In this document: one piece after another, positions 35,101 to 45,739 of the stretch
Numbering within the stretch: the stretch's first letter is position 1
Layout: each line of letters starts with the position of its first letter
Source: Macrostomum hystrix
Taxonomy: Eukaryota > Platyhelminthes > Macrostomidae
Length of the DNA stretch: 64,000 nt
Direction of reading: 5' to 3'
NCBI GenBank assembly: GCA_950097015.1
Contig: CATNEN010000029.1
Span: 1,364,001-1,428,000, forward strand
Position numbers and translations under genes: made by a program
The notes under the pieces: model-generated
Seen by the model: the letters and a program-made list of their open reading frames with translations, nothing else
Databases searched by the model: none
Told to the model about the DNA's origin: nothing

Positions 35101-35697
35101 CCCGCTCCGAAACGCCGTCGCATTGTCGTGCACAAGGTCACATGGTACAGGAAGCGCTACGGACGCAACTGGCGCTGGTACTACCAGAGAGTGATCTACC
35201 GTCGTCGCTTCGGAGCCAAGTGGCGTGTGCACTTCAACAAGTGGCAGAAGACCGTGTGGAAGAAGCCCGCTCCGAAACGCCGTCGTATTGTCGTGCACAA
35301 GGTCACATGGTACAGGAAGCGCTACGGACGCAACTGGCGCTGGTACTACCAGAGAGTGATCTACCGTCGTCGCTTCGGAGCCAAGTGGCGTGTGCACTTC
35401 AACAAGTGGCAGAAGACCGTGTGGAAGAAGCCCGTTCCGAAACGCCGTCGTCGAATTGTTTGGTTGCATCGTGCTTCTCCGCGCCGGTGGCACTATTACG
35501 TCAAGCGCACTGCCTTTAGGAGGCGTCGAGTGATTTCGCCGCAAGCTAATTTTTACAAGAAGCGCTACGGCTCAAACTGGCTATGGTTTTTCACTCGTGC
35601 CCTTTACCATCGTCGCTACGGCTCTGCGTGGGAGAGTCACTTTAATCGGTGGGCGGCGAGGGTTTGGCGTCGGCCGGCGCCCACCGCCGGTCGTTGA
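26108..35697 (+). CDS. Secreted vWA-like protein with ~40 Trp/Tyr/Arg/Lys-rich 55-aa repeats (frame broken by one base)
   Basis: Inferred exons are 26108-26131, 26780-26937, 27128-27350, 27467-27735, 27824-27918 and 28012-35697; all junctions are GT-AG and in phase. Exons 1-2 give a signal peptide (MRLPGLNL joined to QLPAILALMLFALASYA). Residues ~61-255 resemble a von Willebrand A fold (LVLAVDKT strand, IKIGFVEYTD, PRIVMLISSGKD), but the metal-site motif is incomplete. Residues ~257-540 hold degenerate KKYGxxWxxHYxxW motifs. From ~543 to ~2729 come about 40 copies of a 55-residue unit (WYRKRYGRNW, RWYYQRVIYR, RRFGAKWRVH, FNKWQKTVWK ...) with ~20 Arg/Lys, 6 Trp, 5 Tyr and no Asp, Glu or Cys. 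A related unique C-terminus ends in RRPAPTAGR. One extra base at ~34384 shifts frame; read literally, translation changes and stops at 35519, and ignoring it gives ~2,817 aa. AATAAA is at 36037-36042. I do not recognise the family; an extracellular cationic-aromatic material role is inference. Confidence 0.75.
26561..26730 (-). mobile_element. 5'-truncated SINE fragment in intron 1 of the repeat-protein gene
   Basis: On the plus strand it reads AGCGAGGAGGCAATTCTGCT, TTTCGCTGACTCCTGAGCAC, CCTGACTTTCTCGTCATC and CGTAAATTGCA, matching the 3' two-thirds of the complete SINE at 56810-57171 in the same orientation. The tRNA-like head is missing and the copy is diverged. Confidence 0.75.
28870..35440 (+). 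repeat. 165-bp coding minisatellite, about 40 copies
   Basis: The period is exactly 165 bp (GACGCAACTGG recurs at 28891, 29056, 29221 and so on to 35327). Across about 6.4 kb the copies differ at only a handful of sites (CCCGCT/CCTGCT, CGCATT/CGTATT, AAGCGC/AAGCAC, CTTCGG/CTACGG), with one single-base insertion near 34384. Such homogeneity points to recent amplification or continuing concerted evolution. Confidence 0.97.
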
Positions 35698-36144
35698 GTC
35701 CAGATCTTCTGTGGCGTAACATGTTTGGGTCTTCGCATCCGTCGTGGCGGTAGAGCCGTCAGTATGTTCGAAAATGGCGTTGAATTTTTTTAGTAAACAA
35801 CAATTTACAAGTAGTATTTTTTCTTCTTCTAATTAAAAAAAATGCATATTACGAGTATAACCATACTTGTGAAAGTTTAAAGTTTTTTTTACGAACCTGC
35901 TGTAGTCATCAATCGACCATGCTTCAAGTGCTTCTTGATTGACTTATCGTTAGTACAGTTAGTACAAGCAGCTGAAAATGTGTCAAGTAAGGGTAGGCCT
36001 GTTGCACAATTTTTTTTGTTTAAATGTTACCGAAAAAATAAAATAACACGTTTTTTTGCGGTTTTAGGCTTTATTCACTAAAAAAATTCTCTCTGCTGTT
36101 TGCACGTGACTTTTAGTTGTCACACATTTTAGGATTGACTGAGG
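35698..36144. other. 3' UTR and flank of the repeat-protein gene
   Basis: It contains a consensus AATAAA at 36037-36042 about 340 bp after the stop codon. T- and A-runs surround it and nothing coding is seen. Confidence 0.5.
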
Positions 36145-36570
36145 AATCGTAACTAGAATCGAATGAACAATCCAAGCTAGAATCGAATGAAGATTCGAAG
36201 CTGGAATCGAATGAAGAATCGAAACTAGAATCGAATTAAGAATCGAAGCTAGAATCTAATGAAGAATCGAAGCTAGAATCGAATGAAGAATCCAAGCTAG
36301 AATCTAATGAAGAATCGAAGCTAGAATCGAATGAAGAATCCAAGCTAGAATCGAATGAAGAATCCAAGCTAGAATCGAAAAAATAATCGCAGCTAGAATC
36401 GAATGAAGAATCGAAGCTAAAATCGAATGAAGAATCCAAGCTAGAATCGAATGAAGAATCGAAGCTAGAATCGAATGAAGAATCCAAGCTAGAATCGAAT
36501 GAAGAATCGAAGCTAGAACCGAATGAAGAATCGCAGCTAGAATCGAATGAAGAATCGAAGCTAGAATCAG
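36145..36570. repeat. 24-bp minisatellite (GAATCGAAGCTAGAATCGAA type)
   Basis: About 17 imperfect copies of GAAGAATCGAAGCTAGAATC plus GAAT, with AAG/CAAG and TCGAAT/TCTAAT variants. Shorter GAATCG units trail to about 36640. The core GCTAGAATCGAA recurs in the array at 45740-46465. Confidence 0.9.
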
Positions 36571-37129
36571 AACAGATTAGGTGTTTTGATAAAAGTTAAT
36601 GGTCCTAGCGAGAATCGAAGTAGGAATCGTAACTACACTTGTAGAATCGCTTTACCTCTATCGTATCGCTTCTCTCATTTGTTTAGTGATTACAAAAATA
36701 GCTTAGCACTATATAAAAGGCCTGTAAAAATCTTGAGCTAACAGAAAATGGTGTGTAAAAGCCGCAGATGGTTATAAAAAGTGTTCCAACTGCTGTTTGC
36801 ATTGTGACGCGACTCGAGGAGGGCGAGGAAAATGGTAAAGCAAATTGGCAGAGCGATTCGCGACCTGGGCACCTGAGCACACTGCAGTACTCGGCCGCAT
36901 CCTGCTGAAACTGGAGCGAATTAGTTTGCCAGCTTGTCTCACTTGCTTTACTCTTAATCTATCTTGGGGTGGTGAACAAATATGAGCTAGAAAGTAGATG
37001 TAAAGGGAGAGTGGGAAGAGGAGACAAATACAAAATGGTGGCTGGTGGAGATAATAGTGAGAGACTGGATGGGAGAGAGAAAAATAGGGGAAGACTAGCC
37101 TGAGAGAGACTGGTGAGAGATTGGAAAAC
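36571..37129. other. Spacer, non-coding
   Basis: A few residual GAATCG motifs occur at its left end and GA-rich sequence merges into the next array at its right. No gene was recognised. Confidence 0.4.
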
Positions 37130-37735
37130 AGAGAGAGGGGTTGGAGGGAGAGGAAGAGGGAGAGGAAGAGTGAGAGGGTGTGGGAGAGGGAGAGGTTGTG
37201 GGAGAGGAAGAGGGTGTGGGAGAGGAATAGGGTGTGGGAGAGGATGAGGTTGTGGGAGAGAAAGAGGGTGTGGGAGAGGAAGAGGGTGTGGGATAGGGAG
37301 AGGGTGTGGGATAGGGAGAGGGTGTGGGAGAGGGAGAGGGTGTGGGAGAGGGAGAGGGTGTGGGAGAGGGAGAGGGTGTGGGATAGGGAGAGGGTGTGGG
37401 AGAGGGAGAGGGTGTGGGATAGGGAGAGGGTGTGGGATAGGGAGAGGGTGTGGGATAGGGAGAGGGTGTGGGAGAGGGAGAGGGTGTGGGAGAGGGAGAG
37501 GGTGTGGGATAGGGAGAGGGTGTGGGAGAGGAAGAGGATGTGGGAGAGGAAGAGGGTGTGGGAGAGGAAGAGGATGTGGGAGAGGAAGAGGATGTGGGAG
37601 AGGAAGAGGGTGTGGGATAGGGAGAGGATGTGGGAGAGGAAGAAGGTGTGGGAGATGAAGAGGGTGTGGGAGAGGAAGAGGGTGTGGGATAGGGAGAGGG
37701 TGTGGGAGAGGAAGAGGTTGTGGGAGAGAAAGACG
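37130..37735. repeat. 18-bp purine-rich minisatellite
   Basis: About 33 copies of GTGTGGGAGAGGGAGAGG with GATAGG, AGGAAG and GATGTG variants. The plus strand is nearly all purine. Frames are open on both strands (VWERER on plus, SHTLSL on minus) only because the unit is a multiple of three. Confidence 0.95.
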
Positions 37736-38399
37736 ATTAACAAATAGAACAGACGGAGTAGAGGAGGGACTGGGACAGGGTGAGAGTGTGGCAGTTGGTG
37801 AGGAAGAGGCACAAAGAGTGAGATGGAGAGAAAGTGGAAGAGAATGGAAGAGTCTGAAGAGTTAGGTATGAGTTTGAAGAGAATAGTGAGATGAGAATGA
37901 TCAGCTAAGAGAATATTCTTTGGAGAGGCAAGACAGAGAACCAGAGAGACAGTGGGTGTGAGGCAGCGGTCGATTTAGTGAGAAGCGGATTGGCTGCTCG
38001 ACCAGGGAGGGAGGAGTGCCGCCGCGAGTTCTTGGAGTCCCCAGACACCTGATAGGATCCAGCAGTCGCTAGGGGAGAGTTGATGAGGATTTTGTGTTAG
38101 ACTGGAACAGTTTTATACACGAGTGATAGATTGTCATAGACTGCCTGCTCAAGCTATTAGGACTAGAGCATTTTATTTGAGAATCTGTGTCGTTCAGGAC
38201 CTTCTTGCAAAGGTAGGGCTTGGCAGTTTATACTCATTTAAGCTGTGGTGTACTTTAACGGACAATTTTTAGAGATAATCGCTTTTCGTTAAACATAATG
38301 CTTTCACAGACAAACCGTTGCAATAATTCCATGCATCATTGGATTAGCGAGAAAAAAGGATTAAAAGATGGACTAGACGGATTAAAAAAAGAGTTAAAC
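37736..38399. other. Spacer, GA-rich at left, non-coding
   Basis: The degenerate edge of the 18-bp array gives way to unique sequence. No exon or RNA gene was seen. Confidence 0.4.
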
Positions 38400-38590
38400 G
38401 GATTAACGCATAGAAAAGTCGGATTAACAGATAGATAGACAGAGTAAAATACAAATTAAATGGATTAACGCATAGACAAGTCGGATTAACAGATAGATAG
38501 ACAGAGGAAAATACTAATTAAATGGATTAACAGATAGACAAGTTGGATTAACAGATAGATAGACAGAGTAAAGGGTAAATTAAATGGATT
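38400..38590. repeat. 62-bp tandem repeat, about three copies
   Basis: Units begin GGATTAACGCATAG or GGATTAACAGATAG at 38400, 38462 and 38524. Each contains GATAGATAGACAGAG followed by an AT-rich tail. Shorter GGATTA motifs precede the array. Confidence 0.85.
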
Positions 38591-39594
38591 AGCGCAAATT
38601 GCTAACACGTGGCAACTCCGCCAGACGATAAGAATGAGCCGTGGAAGAGTCAAGCCAGACGCTTAGCAACGCTTTGTCTGCAATTAATCTATAAAAAGCC
38701 GGGAAATTTTAACACCGGATTTTGACTAGTTGCCCAAACAAAAGATAAGGGATTTCCACATTGTTTGATGGGAGAATTGCACACTATGCCAGGGAGCTAG
38801 ACTGGTTAACATAAAGATACAGTGGAATACTGGACTAACTAGACATGCAATCATTCGTGGAGAAATAGGAGTATTTTGAAATGTATATTCTTAGAAACCC
38901 TGGTTTTTTTAATATATATTCTAAAAAATTAACATTAACTAGTAAATCCCACTTTTTAAAAGTCCCCTTTTTCTCAGCAATCCCGTTTCTTAGAAACACT
39001 GATTCTTAGAAATCTAGACCCGATTCTCCGAGTTCCTGATAATCACTGATTCAGACAAATCTTAACTCTTTGAAATCCAGGCCTTAGAAGATTAATGAAT
39101 GAAACTGCCGGATTAAACTAAAATGGGATCACTATACAATAGCCCATGTTGTGCAAAGAGCTAATCCGTTGCAGTTAATAATGGGGATTTTTTATTAGAC
39201 TTTCTGGAGCATTAGCCGGGCCTGGTAGCTAGGGCAGCTAAAGACAATGAGCCGATCGTTTAAATAGTGAGAACTACTCTGCCTGAGACCAGGCACCCAA
39301 ACGAATCCTGATGCTGCTTAAAACAATGGCTTCATTTGGCCTACTATTTCACGGACTAAAAAGGAATGTTTACATTTCATTTCTACTAGTGATTTATTTA
39401 TTTACACAGCAGGCATTGTCTGTAATCAGTGATTTCCTTTGTTGTCCATTGTTCAAAACTGAGGTTTTGTTGCTGAACGATGGTTCGTATCTATCAGTCT
39501 CTATGCTGAATTGTGTACGGGAATCCTGTCCCTGATGCCTACATGGCTTTTTATCTAAAACAACAGGTCCGTTGTTTTACCTAGAGTTCTACTC
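38591..39594. other. Spacer, non-coding
   Basis: Unique sequence with scattered short frames. The longest (39311-39535, 74 codons) has no splice or homology support. Confidence 0.4.
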
Positions 39595-40145
39595 TAGCAA
39601 CCTGTAGTCTACCCTAGCAACCTAGAGTCTACCCTAGCAACCTAGAATCTTCCATAGCACCCTAAAATCTCCCCAAGCACCCTAGAATCTTCCATAGCAC
39701 CCTAAAATCTTCCCTAGCACCCTAGAAGCTTCCCTAGCACCCTAGAATATCCCCAAGCACCCTATAATCTCCCCAAGCACCCTAGAATCTTCCATAGCAC
39801 CCTAGAATCTTCCCAAGCACCCTAAAATCTTCCCTAGCACCCTAGAATCTTCCCTAGCACCCTAGAATCTCCCCAAGCACCCTAGAATCTTCCCTAGCAC
39901 CCTAGAATCTCCCCTAGCACCCTAGAATCTCCCCTAGCACCCTAGAATCTCCCTAGCACCCTAGAATCTCCCCAAGCACCCTAGAATCTTCCCTAGCACC
40001 CTAGAATCTCCCCTAGCACCCTAGAATCTCCCCTAGCACCCTAGAATCTCCCCTAGCACCCTAGAATCTCCCCTAGCACCCTAGAATCTCCCCTAGCACC
40101 CTAGAATCTTCCCTAGCACCCTAGAATCTCCCCTAGCAGCCTATG
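39595..40145. repeat. 20-bp minisatellite
   Basis: About 27 copies of CCCTAGAATCTTCCCTAGCA with CCCC/TCCC, AAGC/TAGC and AAAATC variants. The right half is the more homogeneous. Confidence 0.95.
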
Positions 40146-40799
40146 ATATACCGAAAAGAAATTTTCAGTACAGGTTGAAAGTTTATTTTCTGTATCCCAG
40201 AGGTGCACCGGCCGCTTTGAGTCTGCGGCTTATTTTCGTGTCCAGAAAAGGCGTTTCCTCAGAAGCGCGGCTTTCGTACTTGATTTTAGTATCCAATTTC
40301 TTCAAGTTCAAAATACTTCGCTAGGCATTCTTGAAGCCGCAGAGAAGGGACGACGTGGCTTTTGGGCGTGGTACTTTTACCAACCCAGGCTGGCCAATGA
40401 GCTCAGGAATCAATACCCGTCTGCGCTTCGCCTTATGCTAAAGAGTAGCTGCCGGCCGATAGAAGTGCTTTTGGCAACTGCGAACTAGTCGAAGGATACC
40501 ACGGGGCATAATCTGCAAATGGGTCCCTGCTTAGTACCACAGCCTGATCGATACCCAGAGCAAAAGTAAGTTTGAAACGGCAGGAAAAAATCGGTTAGAG
40601 TGAGAGACTCTCCGGCTAAACCCGGAAACTGCAGCCCCGAGGGTTTCTAGGAATCCAGATTCAGGTGACAAACTTATTTTGCTCTAAGCAGGTATAAACC
40701 GTAGTGGCATTTAATCGTCTATTTACTAATTCTATCTATATATTACTTGCAGGTGATACTTTATCGGTTAACGAAACGATTGCATATACAATCAGTACA
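40146..40799. other. Spacer, non-coding
   Basis: Unique sequence between two arrays; nothing could be supported in it. Confidence 0.4.
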
Positions 40800-41365
40800 A
40801 ATCTGAAATCCCATCTAGCTACTGAAATCCCATCTAGCTACTGAAATCCCACATAGCTACTGAAATCCCATCTAGCTACTGAAATCCCATCTAGCTACTG
40901 AAATCCCATCTTGCTAATGAAATACCATCTAGCTACTGAAATCCCATCTAGCTACTGAAATCGCATCTAGCTACTGAAATCCCATCTAGCTACTGAAATC
41001 CCATCTAGCTACTGAAATCCCATCTAGCTACTGAAATCCCAGATAGCTACTGAAATCCCATCTAGCTACTGAAATCCCATCTAGCTACTGAAATCCCATC
41101 TTGCTAATGAAATTCCATCTAGCTACTGAAATCCCATCTAGCTACTGAAATCCCAGATAGCTACTGAAATCCCATCTAGCTACTGAAATCCCATCTAGCT
41201 ACTGAAATCCCATCTTGCTAATGAAATTCCATCTAGCTACTGAAATCCCATCTAGCTACTGAAATCCCAGATAGCTACTGAAGTCCCATGTTGCTACTGA
41301 AATCCCATCTTGCTAATGAAATCCCATCTAGCTAATGAAATACCATCTAGCTACTGAAATCCCAA
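40800..41365. repeat. 19-bp minisatellite
   Basis: About 29 copies of CTACTGAAATCCCATCTAG with AGATAG, TTGCTAATG and TACC variants. A block containing a CATCTTGCTAATGAAATTCC variant recurs, showing duplication of longer segments. Decayed GAAATCC units continue to about 41485. Confidence 0.95.
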
Positions 41366-42887
41366 AAACCTACCAAATCCCAACTTGTCAAATTGCTAAC
41401 TTGCATCCGAAATCCTAAATCAGCAACGAAATCCCCAATGCGCTGAATTTCTAACGCAAAGAAATCCCTACTCAGTGAAATCCCGGCTCCTCAAGTACTT
41501 TCATTACATACGCAGATCAACGTTTGTATAGAAAAGAGATTTATAATCAAATACAAATTGCCGCCGTTCTCTTAGAGTTCTCAAATAGGATCCTGATGGA
41601 TTAGGCTTCTTGAGAAGAACGCCGAGTTCAGTTTTTTTCCAGGAAACCAGTTTAGACATCTGTATTCTGGTCCGAAAGGGTAGAAACCAGGGTGTGAATT
41701 AGTTAGAGGATTAGGGGCTAACGCTCGGTTTATGGACACAGATATGACGACCGCTGGGGGACTGACTGGCAGGCATACATGCCAACAGACCTTCTCTTCG
41801 TCAGAAGGACAAGGCCCAACACGCCACAGGAGAAAGTTTTGGGAAGAGTGACAGAGACAGGCTACAAAAAGCAGCATTATCAGCTGCTGGGTTGCCCAGT
41901 TCGGGTCTATGGAAGATTGGAAGGCTAAAAAGGGAAAATAAGAGGGTGAAAGACAGAGGGCAATGGATAGAGGCGAGAGACAGGGGAACATGTGATGGGA
42001 TTTGGGGAGGTGTCAGTTGAGTATATGATTACTCATTGGCACATTTGTTGAATAGCTCACAGGTAACGCTATACCATAGCTCATAGCTAATAGCTCACAG
42101 GTCAGTCTATTTGTCCCAAAAAAATGCACAACGCACTCTCAGTGTAGCAGAATTAGTCTCAATTCAAACTAAATGAGTTCTGAGTTCCATCGCTGGCCGT
42201 GAAGCAGAGCGGACAGCCTGTAGAGAAAAAAATGCGACACGAAAAAAACTCCCTAGGGATGAGAGGGGCGCCGGTCTGTCCACATCGAAGTGAAACAAGA
42301 TTAAGCTGCTCGGTGGGGGGGGGTCCTCTGTCAGATGTTCAGGCCGGGAGATCGAAAACTCAAGCGCTTGGATGTGAAATGTGTCCCCTAGAACCAAAGT
42401 AACTGGTTCCGCGAATATTTTGCGTGACAATCAGGGGGCTGGGCCAGGCACAGAAATAGCTAGGCCGTTATCTAGCTAATGTCAGAGTCGGTTAAATGGG
42501 AAAACTATTGAGACCCATGTGTACTTCTACGGAATTCTGGCACTTCTACGGGCCACAGTCTGGGGGAGGCTGTCAAGCGAATCCACATTTCTACCACAGT
42601 AAGTCCTGGTACTTATCTGGATTCAAGATGTTTCTGAGTATCCAAGGCTAAGACGTACTACACGCGCGCATTATTCTATGGCCTAAACGAGTCCAGGAAT
42701 CACATCTCTCTTGTGCTTATACTAGTACCAAACCCTACAGCTTCGTCTATGGCCAATCTTCGAAGATAGCTATGAGCGGTACACAATTAAAACGCGACGC
42801 AATGATTAGGCCATAGAATAATGAAGAGTTAACAGTAGATTTTCTGCCCCCAAATTTATCCTACTTCTCCACAGGCCTTCTCCACAA
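41366..42887. other. 5' region of the GPCR gene; non-coding apart from a splice acceptor
   Basis: No coding exon is recognisable. A good acceptor (CTACTTCTCCACAG, ending 42874) lies 13 nt before the GPCR ATG, so at least one upstream exon or a trans-spliced leader is expected. Confidence 0.4.
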
Positions 42888-44324
42888 ATGTCGGACGCTG
42901 GCCTCAACTGCACTGCCAACGCAATCGCCTTGGCATTCAACCGCATCAGTCTGCCGCTGATTGTCATCATCTCCGTGATCTCAATACTGTTGAATGTGTT
43001 CAACATACTGATCTTCAGCAAGAAGAAGATGATATCGCCAACTAACAGCATCCTGTTGGGCATAGCTGTCAGCGACCTCATCAAGGTTCTGATGTTCCTA
43101 GTGACGTCAGTTGTACCGCTTGACCAGATGAGCCACTGGTATGACTACCAGGTATTTTACCTGTTCTGCAACGTGGCCATGTACCTGATGCACGCCTTCG
43201 CGCTCTGGTGCGGCGTCCTGCTGGCCTTGTTCCGCTTCTTCTACCTGCGCTATTACGCATCGAGCAGGACCAAGGTGTGGTTCAGCCTGTCCCGTGCACG
43301 ACTGGCCGTCTGTCTCGCCTTCCTGGCCAACCTTGTAGCCGTGGCGCCCTACGCTGGCAGCCTGCAGATCATCGGCTATAACGACACTCACAATGTCACT
43401 GGCGAGGGCGGCCACGCGCGCATCATGTATAGCCCTAGTTTGGACACGCGGCACGAGTTCAAAATACGCCTATTCAACGGTCTGGCACAGAAGGTGCTGC
43501 CCTGCCTCATCATGACCTGCTTCTGCTTCTTCATCATCAAGAGCCTGCGTCAGACTGAGAAACGTCGCGAATCGCTCGTCAATCTCAACAGTCGGCATTC
43601 GAAGACGAGCGAAGCCAACCGCAGCTCCAGCAGCCGACGCTGCGAGAGCGTCACCAATTCCGACATCGAGACGGCGGCACCGCTGCCGTCGCCGTCTCCG
43701 CAGCACTCGCTAGCGCAGCTGCAGACGCCGCCGACGTCCACGCAAGGTCCGCGCTCGTCCAGAGGCTCGGCTAAGCGAAATTCTCGACGCGAGCGCCGGT
43801 CAAGAGATCACAGGCGTACCACTAGCTTCCTTCTGGTGATCATTATGCTGTACATCCTTTACGAGATCCCCATGAGCCTGCTGAACATCCTCGAGGATCC
43901 CATCTTCAACCTGCCTGGCGTGCAATGCTTCTTTCGCTACTTCATTCGCATGCTGAACACACTGGGCCTGATCAACAACTCGGTGAATTTCGTGCTTTAT
44001 TGCTTCATGAGCAAGCAGTTCCGCGAGGTGTTCAAGCACATGTTCGGGCTAGTCTGCTTCCTACAGCCGAAGGCCAATACCAGTTCGGCCAGGGCAGCAG
44101 CTTCCGGCGTCGCTGGCGCCTCGGTCGGCATCGATCGGCCCAAGCGAAGACGCCGCGGCACCGACAACAGCTCGCGTAGCGGCGGCGGCGGTGGTCGAGG
44201 CGGCGGCGGCGGAGGCGGCGGACTGATACCGTTGACGTCGGCGTCCTTCCGCTCCGTCGGAGACGATGATCGGTCTCGTTTCAGCGTGTCCGAAGGTCCC
44301 AGCAACGCATTCTACGATCCGTGA
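42888..44324 (+). CDS. Class A neuropeptide GPCR, FMRFamide-receptor-like (478 aa)
   Basis: A single open exon encodes seven hydrophobic segments. TM1 ends NVFNILIF, TM2 has GIAVSDLIK, and TM3 ends ALFRFFYLRYY, where the usual D/E-R-Y is replaced. TM5 is followed by a long Ser/Arg-rich third loop (~residues 220-305). TM6 carries LYEIPMSLL (~325) and TM7 NSVNFVLYCFMSKQFREVF (~364), the variant NPxxY and tail seen in invertebrate FMRFamide and myosuppressin-type receptors. Possible N-glycosylation sites are NCT at residue 7 and NDT/NVT in the second outer loop. The tail has a poly-Gly run near residue 430. By family it should be a plasma-membrane receptor for a short amidated peptide; the ligand cannot be read from sequence. 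A splice acceptor sits just before the ATG and the frame is open upstream of it, so the true start may be in an earlier exon. Confidence 0.85.
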   Translation: MSDAGLNCTANAIALAFNRISLPLIVIISVISILLNVFNILIFSKKKMISPTNSILLGIAVSDLIKVLMFLVTSVVPLDQMSHWYDYQVFYLFCNVAMYLMHAFALWCGVLLALFRFFYLRYYASSRTKVWFSLSRARLAVCLAFLANLVAVAPYAGSLQIIGYNDTHNVTGEGGHARIMYSPSLDTRHEFKIRLFNGLAQKVLPCLIMTCFCFFIIKSLRQTEKRRESLVNLNSRHSKTSEANRSSSSRRCESVTNSDIETAAPLPSPSPQHSLAQLQTPPTSTQGPRSSRGSAKRNSRRERRSRDHRRTTSFLLVIIMLYILYEIPMSLLNILEDPIFNLPGVQCFFRYFIRMLNTLGLINNSVNFVLYCFMSKQFREVFKHMFGLVCFLQPKANTSSARAAASGVAGASVGIDRPKRRRRGTDNSSRSGGGGGRGGGGGGGGLIPLTSASFRSVGDDDRSRFSVSEGPSNAFYDP

Positions 44325-45461
44325 GGCTCAGCCTAGCACCGAGCTGTACTGTCGAGAACTTCACAGTGCCATCTGCACCCATCCACGCCAGCTAGATAAG
44401 CTTCTCCTCAGGGTGGACTTGCAGCAGCTCACGGTCTTGCTCTACAGTCCCTGGGGAGGGCGGGCCGCATCTGCATAGAGTAGGAATTGCAATCAAAAGG
44501 GAGTAATTACTGCGGCCTAGGCCTTGAATTGGATTGAACATTTTCCGAGAAATTCAATTGCAGTCCCTAGCGCTACTGCAGCCGAGACCGATGTGGCACA
44601 AATTGAAATTGAAATGTTAAGAAAATGGCTCGAGTATGAGTAGAGAATGGAAGTGTAGGGAAGTGACTGCCTAAATTGTTCCATTATGAGTACTTAATTC
44701 CGCACAGCCTCACTGCACTTTCTGCATGCTAGTACTGTCAGTTAATGAAATCTGTAAAATACGATAGCCAAGCAAGGAGAAGTCTGTTTGAGTCCAATAT
44801 CCAAGTGGATTCAAGTTTCAATCCCCCAGCAACACGCAGCCACCTGTCAATTGATCAGGTTCGTATTGCGGGTCTTATGTCACGACTAGCAAAAATCCAT
44901 CAATCTGTATCGTGAGAGAGACAGTTGAACTGCCTGAAACGTGGAGGAAACGCACAGCTTACATCTGGGATTTATGCGCGAACCTAACAACCCATCCCCA
45001 CAATGCGTCTTGCACTTCTGAACAATTTAATCCAGTCTCGATATTTGCTATTATTTTTCATTCAAACTGTTACTCTCTACTTCATTTAATTTTTGTTCTC
45101 GTCGAAATTAGTGAATAACAGGCGACGCCATGCTTGCGTGCAGTTGGAAATATAAACAACAACCCGATACTAATTATGCTGCTGTTTAACACTGCTGTCT
45201 GGTTTGATTGATTTGAAAATACATTCACTGATATATACAGTCGCATATGTTGAAAAGGCTTCTGAATAATCAATTCAATTTCTAATCTATTGAGGATAAG
45301 ACTGCTTCCTGTAAGGCCCTGTTGTAAAGCTTAACCATTGTTTACATTTTTTCTTTTTAAGTAAGCGAAAAAGTTTCATTCAAAAAATTAAAAGGCAGAC
45401 TCTTTTCAATAAAAATTGCATTGCCTAGTAGAAAGAAGCAGAAAACACATTGTTACAACCG
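44325..45461. other. 3' flank of the GPCR gene, non-coding
   Basis: A possible polyadenylation signal AATAAA occurs near 45408. The rest is unique AT-rich sequence with no exon seen. Confidence 0.4.
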
Positions 45462-45720
45462 GAGCATGAGCAGTAGCTCGTATCGCAGCATGAGTAGTAG
45501 TAGCTGGTATCGCAGTAGTAGGAGCAGTAGCTGGTATCGCAGTAGGAGCAGTAGCTGGTATCGCAGCAGGAGCAGTAGCTGGTATCGGAGCATGAGCAGT
45601 AGTAGGTGGTATCGCAGCATGAGCAGTAGTAGCTGGTATCGCAGCAGGAGCAGTAGCTGGTATCGCACCAGGAGCAGTAGCTGGGTATCGCAGCAGGCGC
45701 AGTAGTAGCTGGTATCGCTG
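45462..45720. repeat. 21-24-bp minisatellite
   Basis: About 12 copies of AGCAGTAGCTGGTATCGCAG with 21- and 24-bp unit lengths. It passes directly into the next array, with which it shares TAGCTGG/TCGCAGCAGG-like words. Confidence 0.9.
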
Positions 45721-45739
45721 CGAATTTTATCGCTAGATA

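Noticed and set aside
28863-35544. Long minus-strand frames across the 165-bp array
   Set aside because: Shadow of the plus-strand coding repeat, which is supported by in-phase upstream exons, a signal peptide and related non-array modules.
36772-37812. 346-codon minus frame (SHTLSL repeats)
   Set aside because: Derived from the 18-bp polypurine array; no family or leader evidence.
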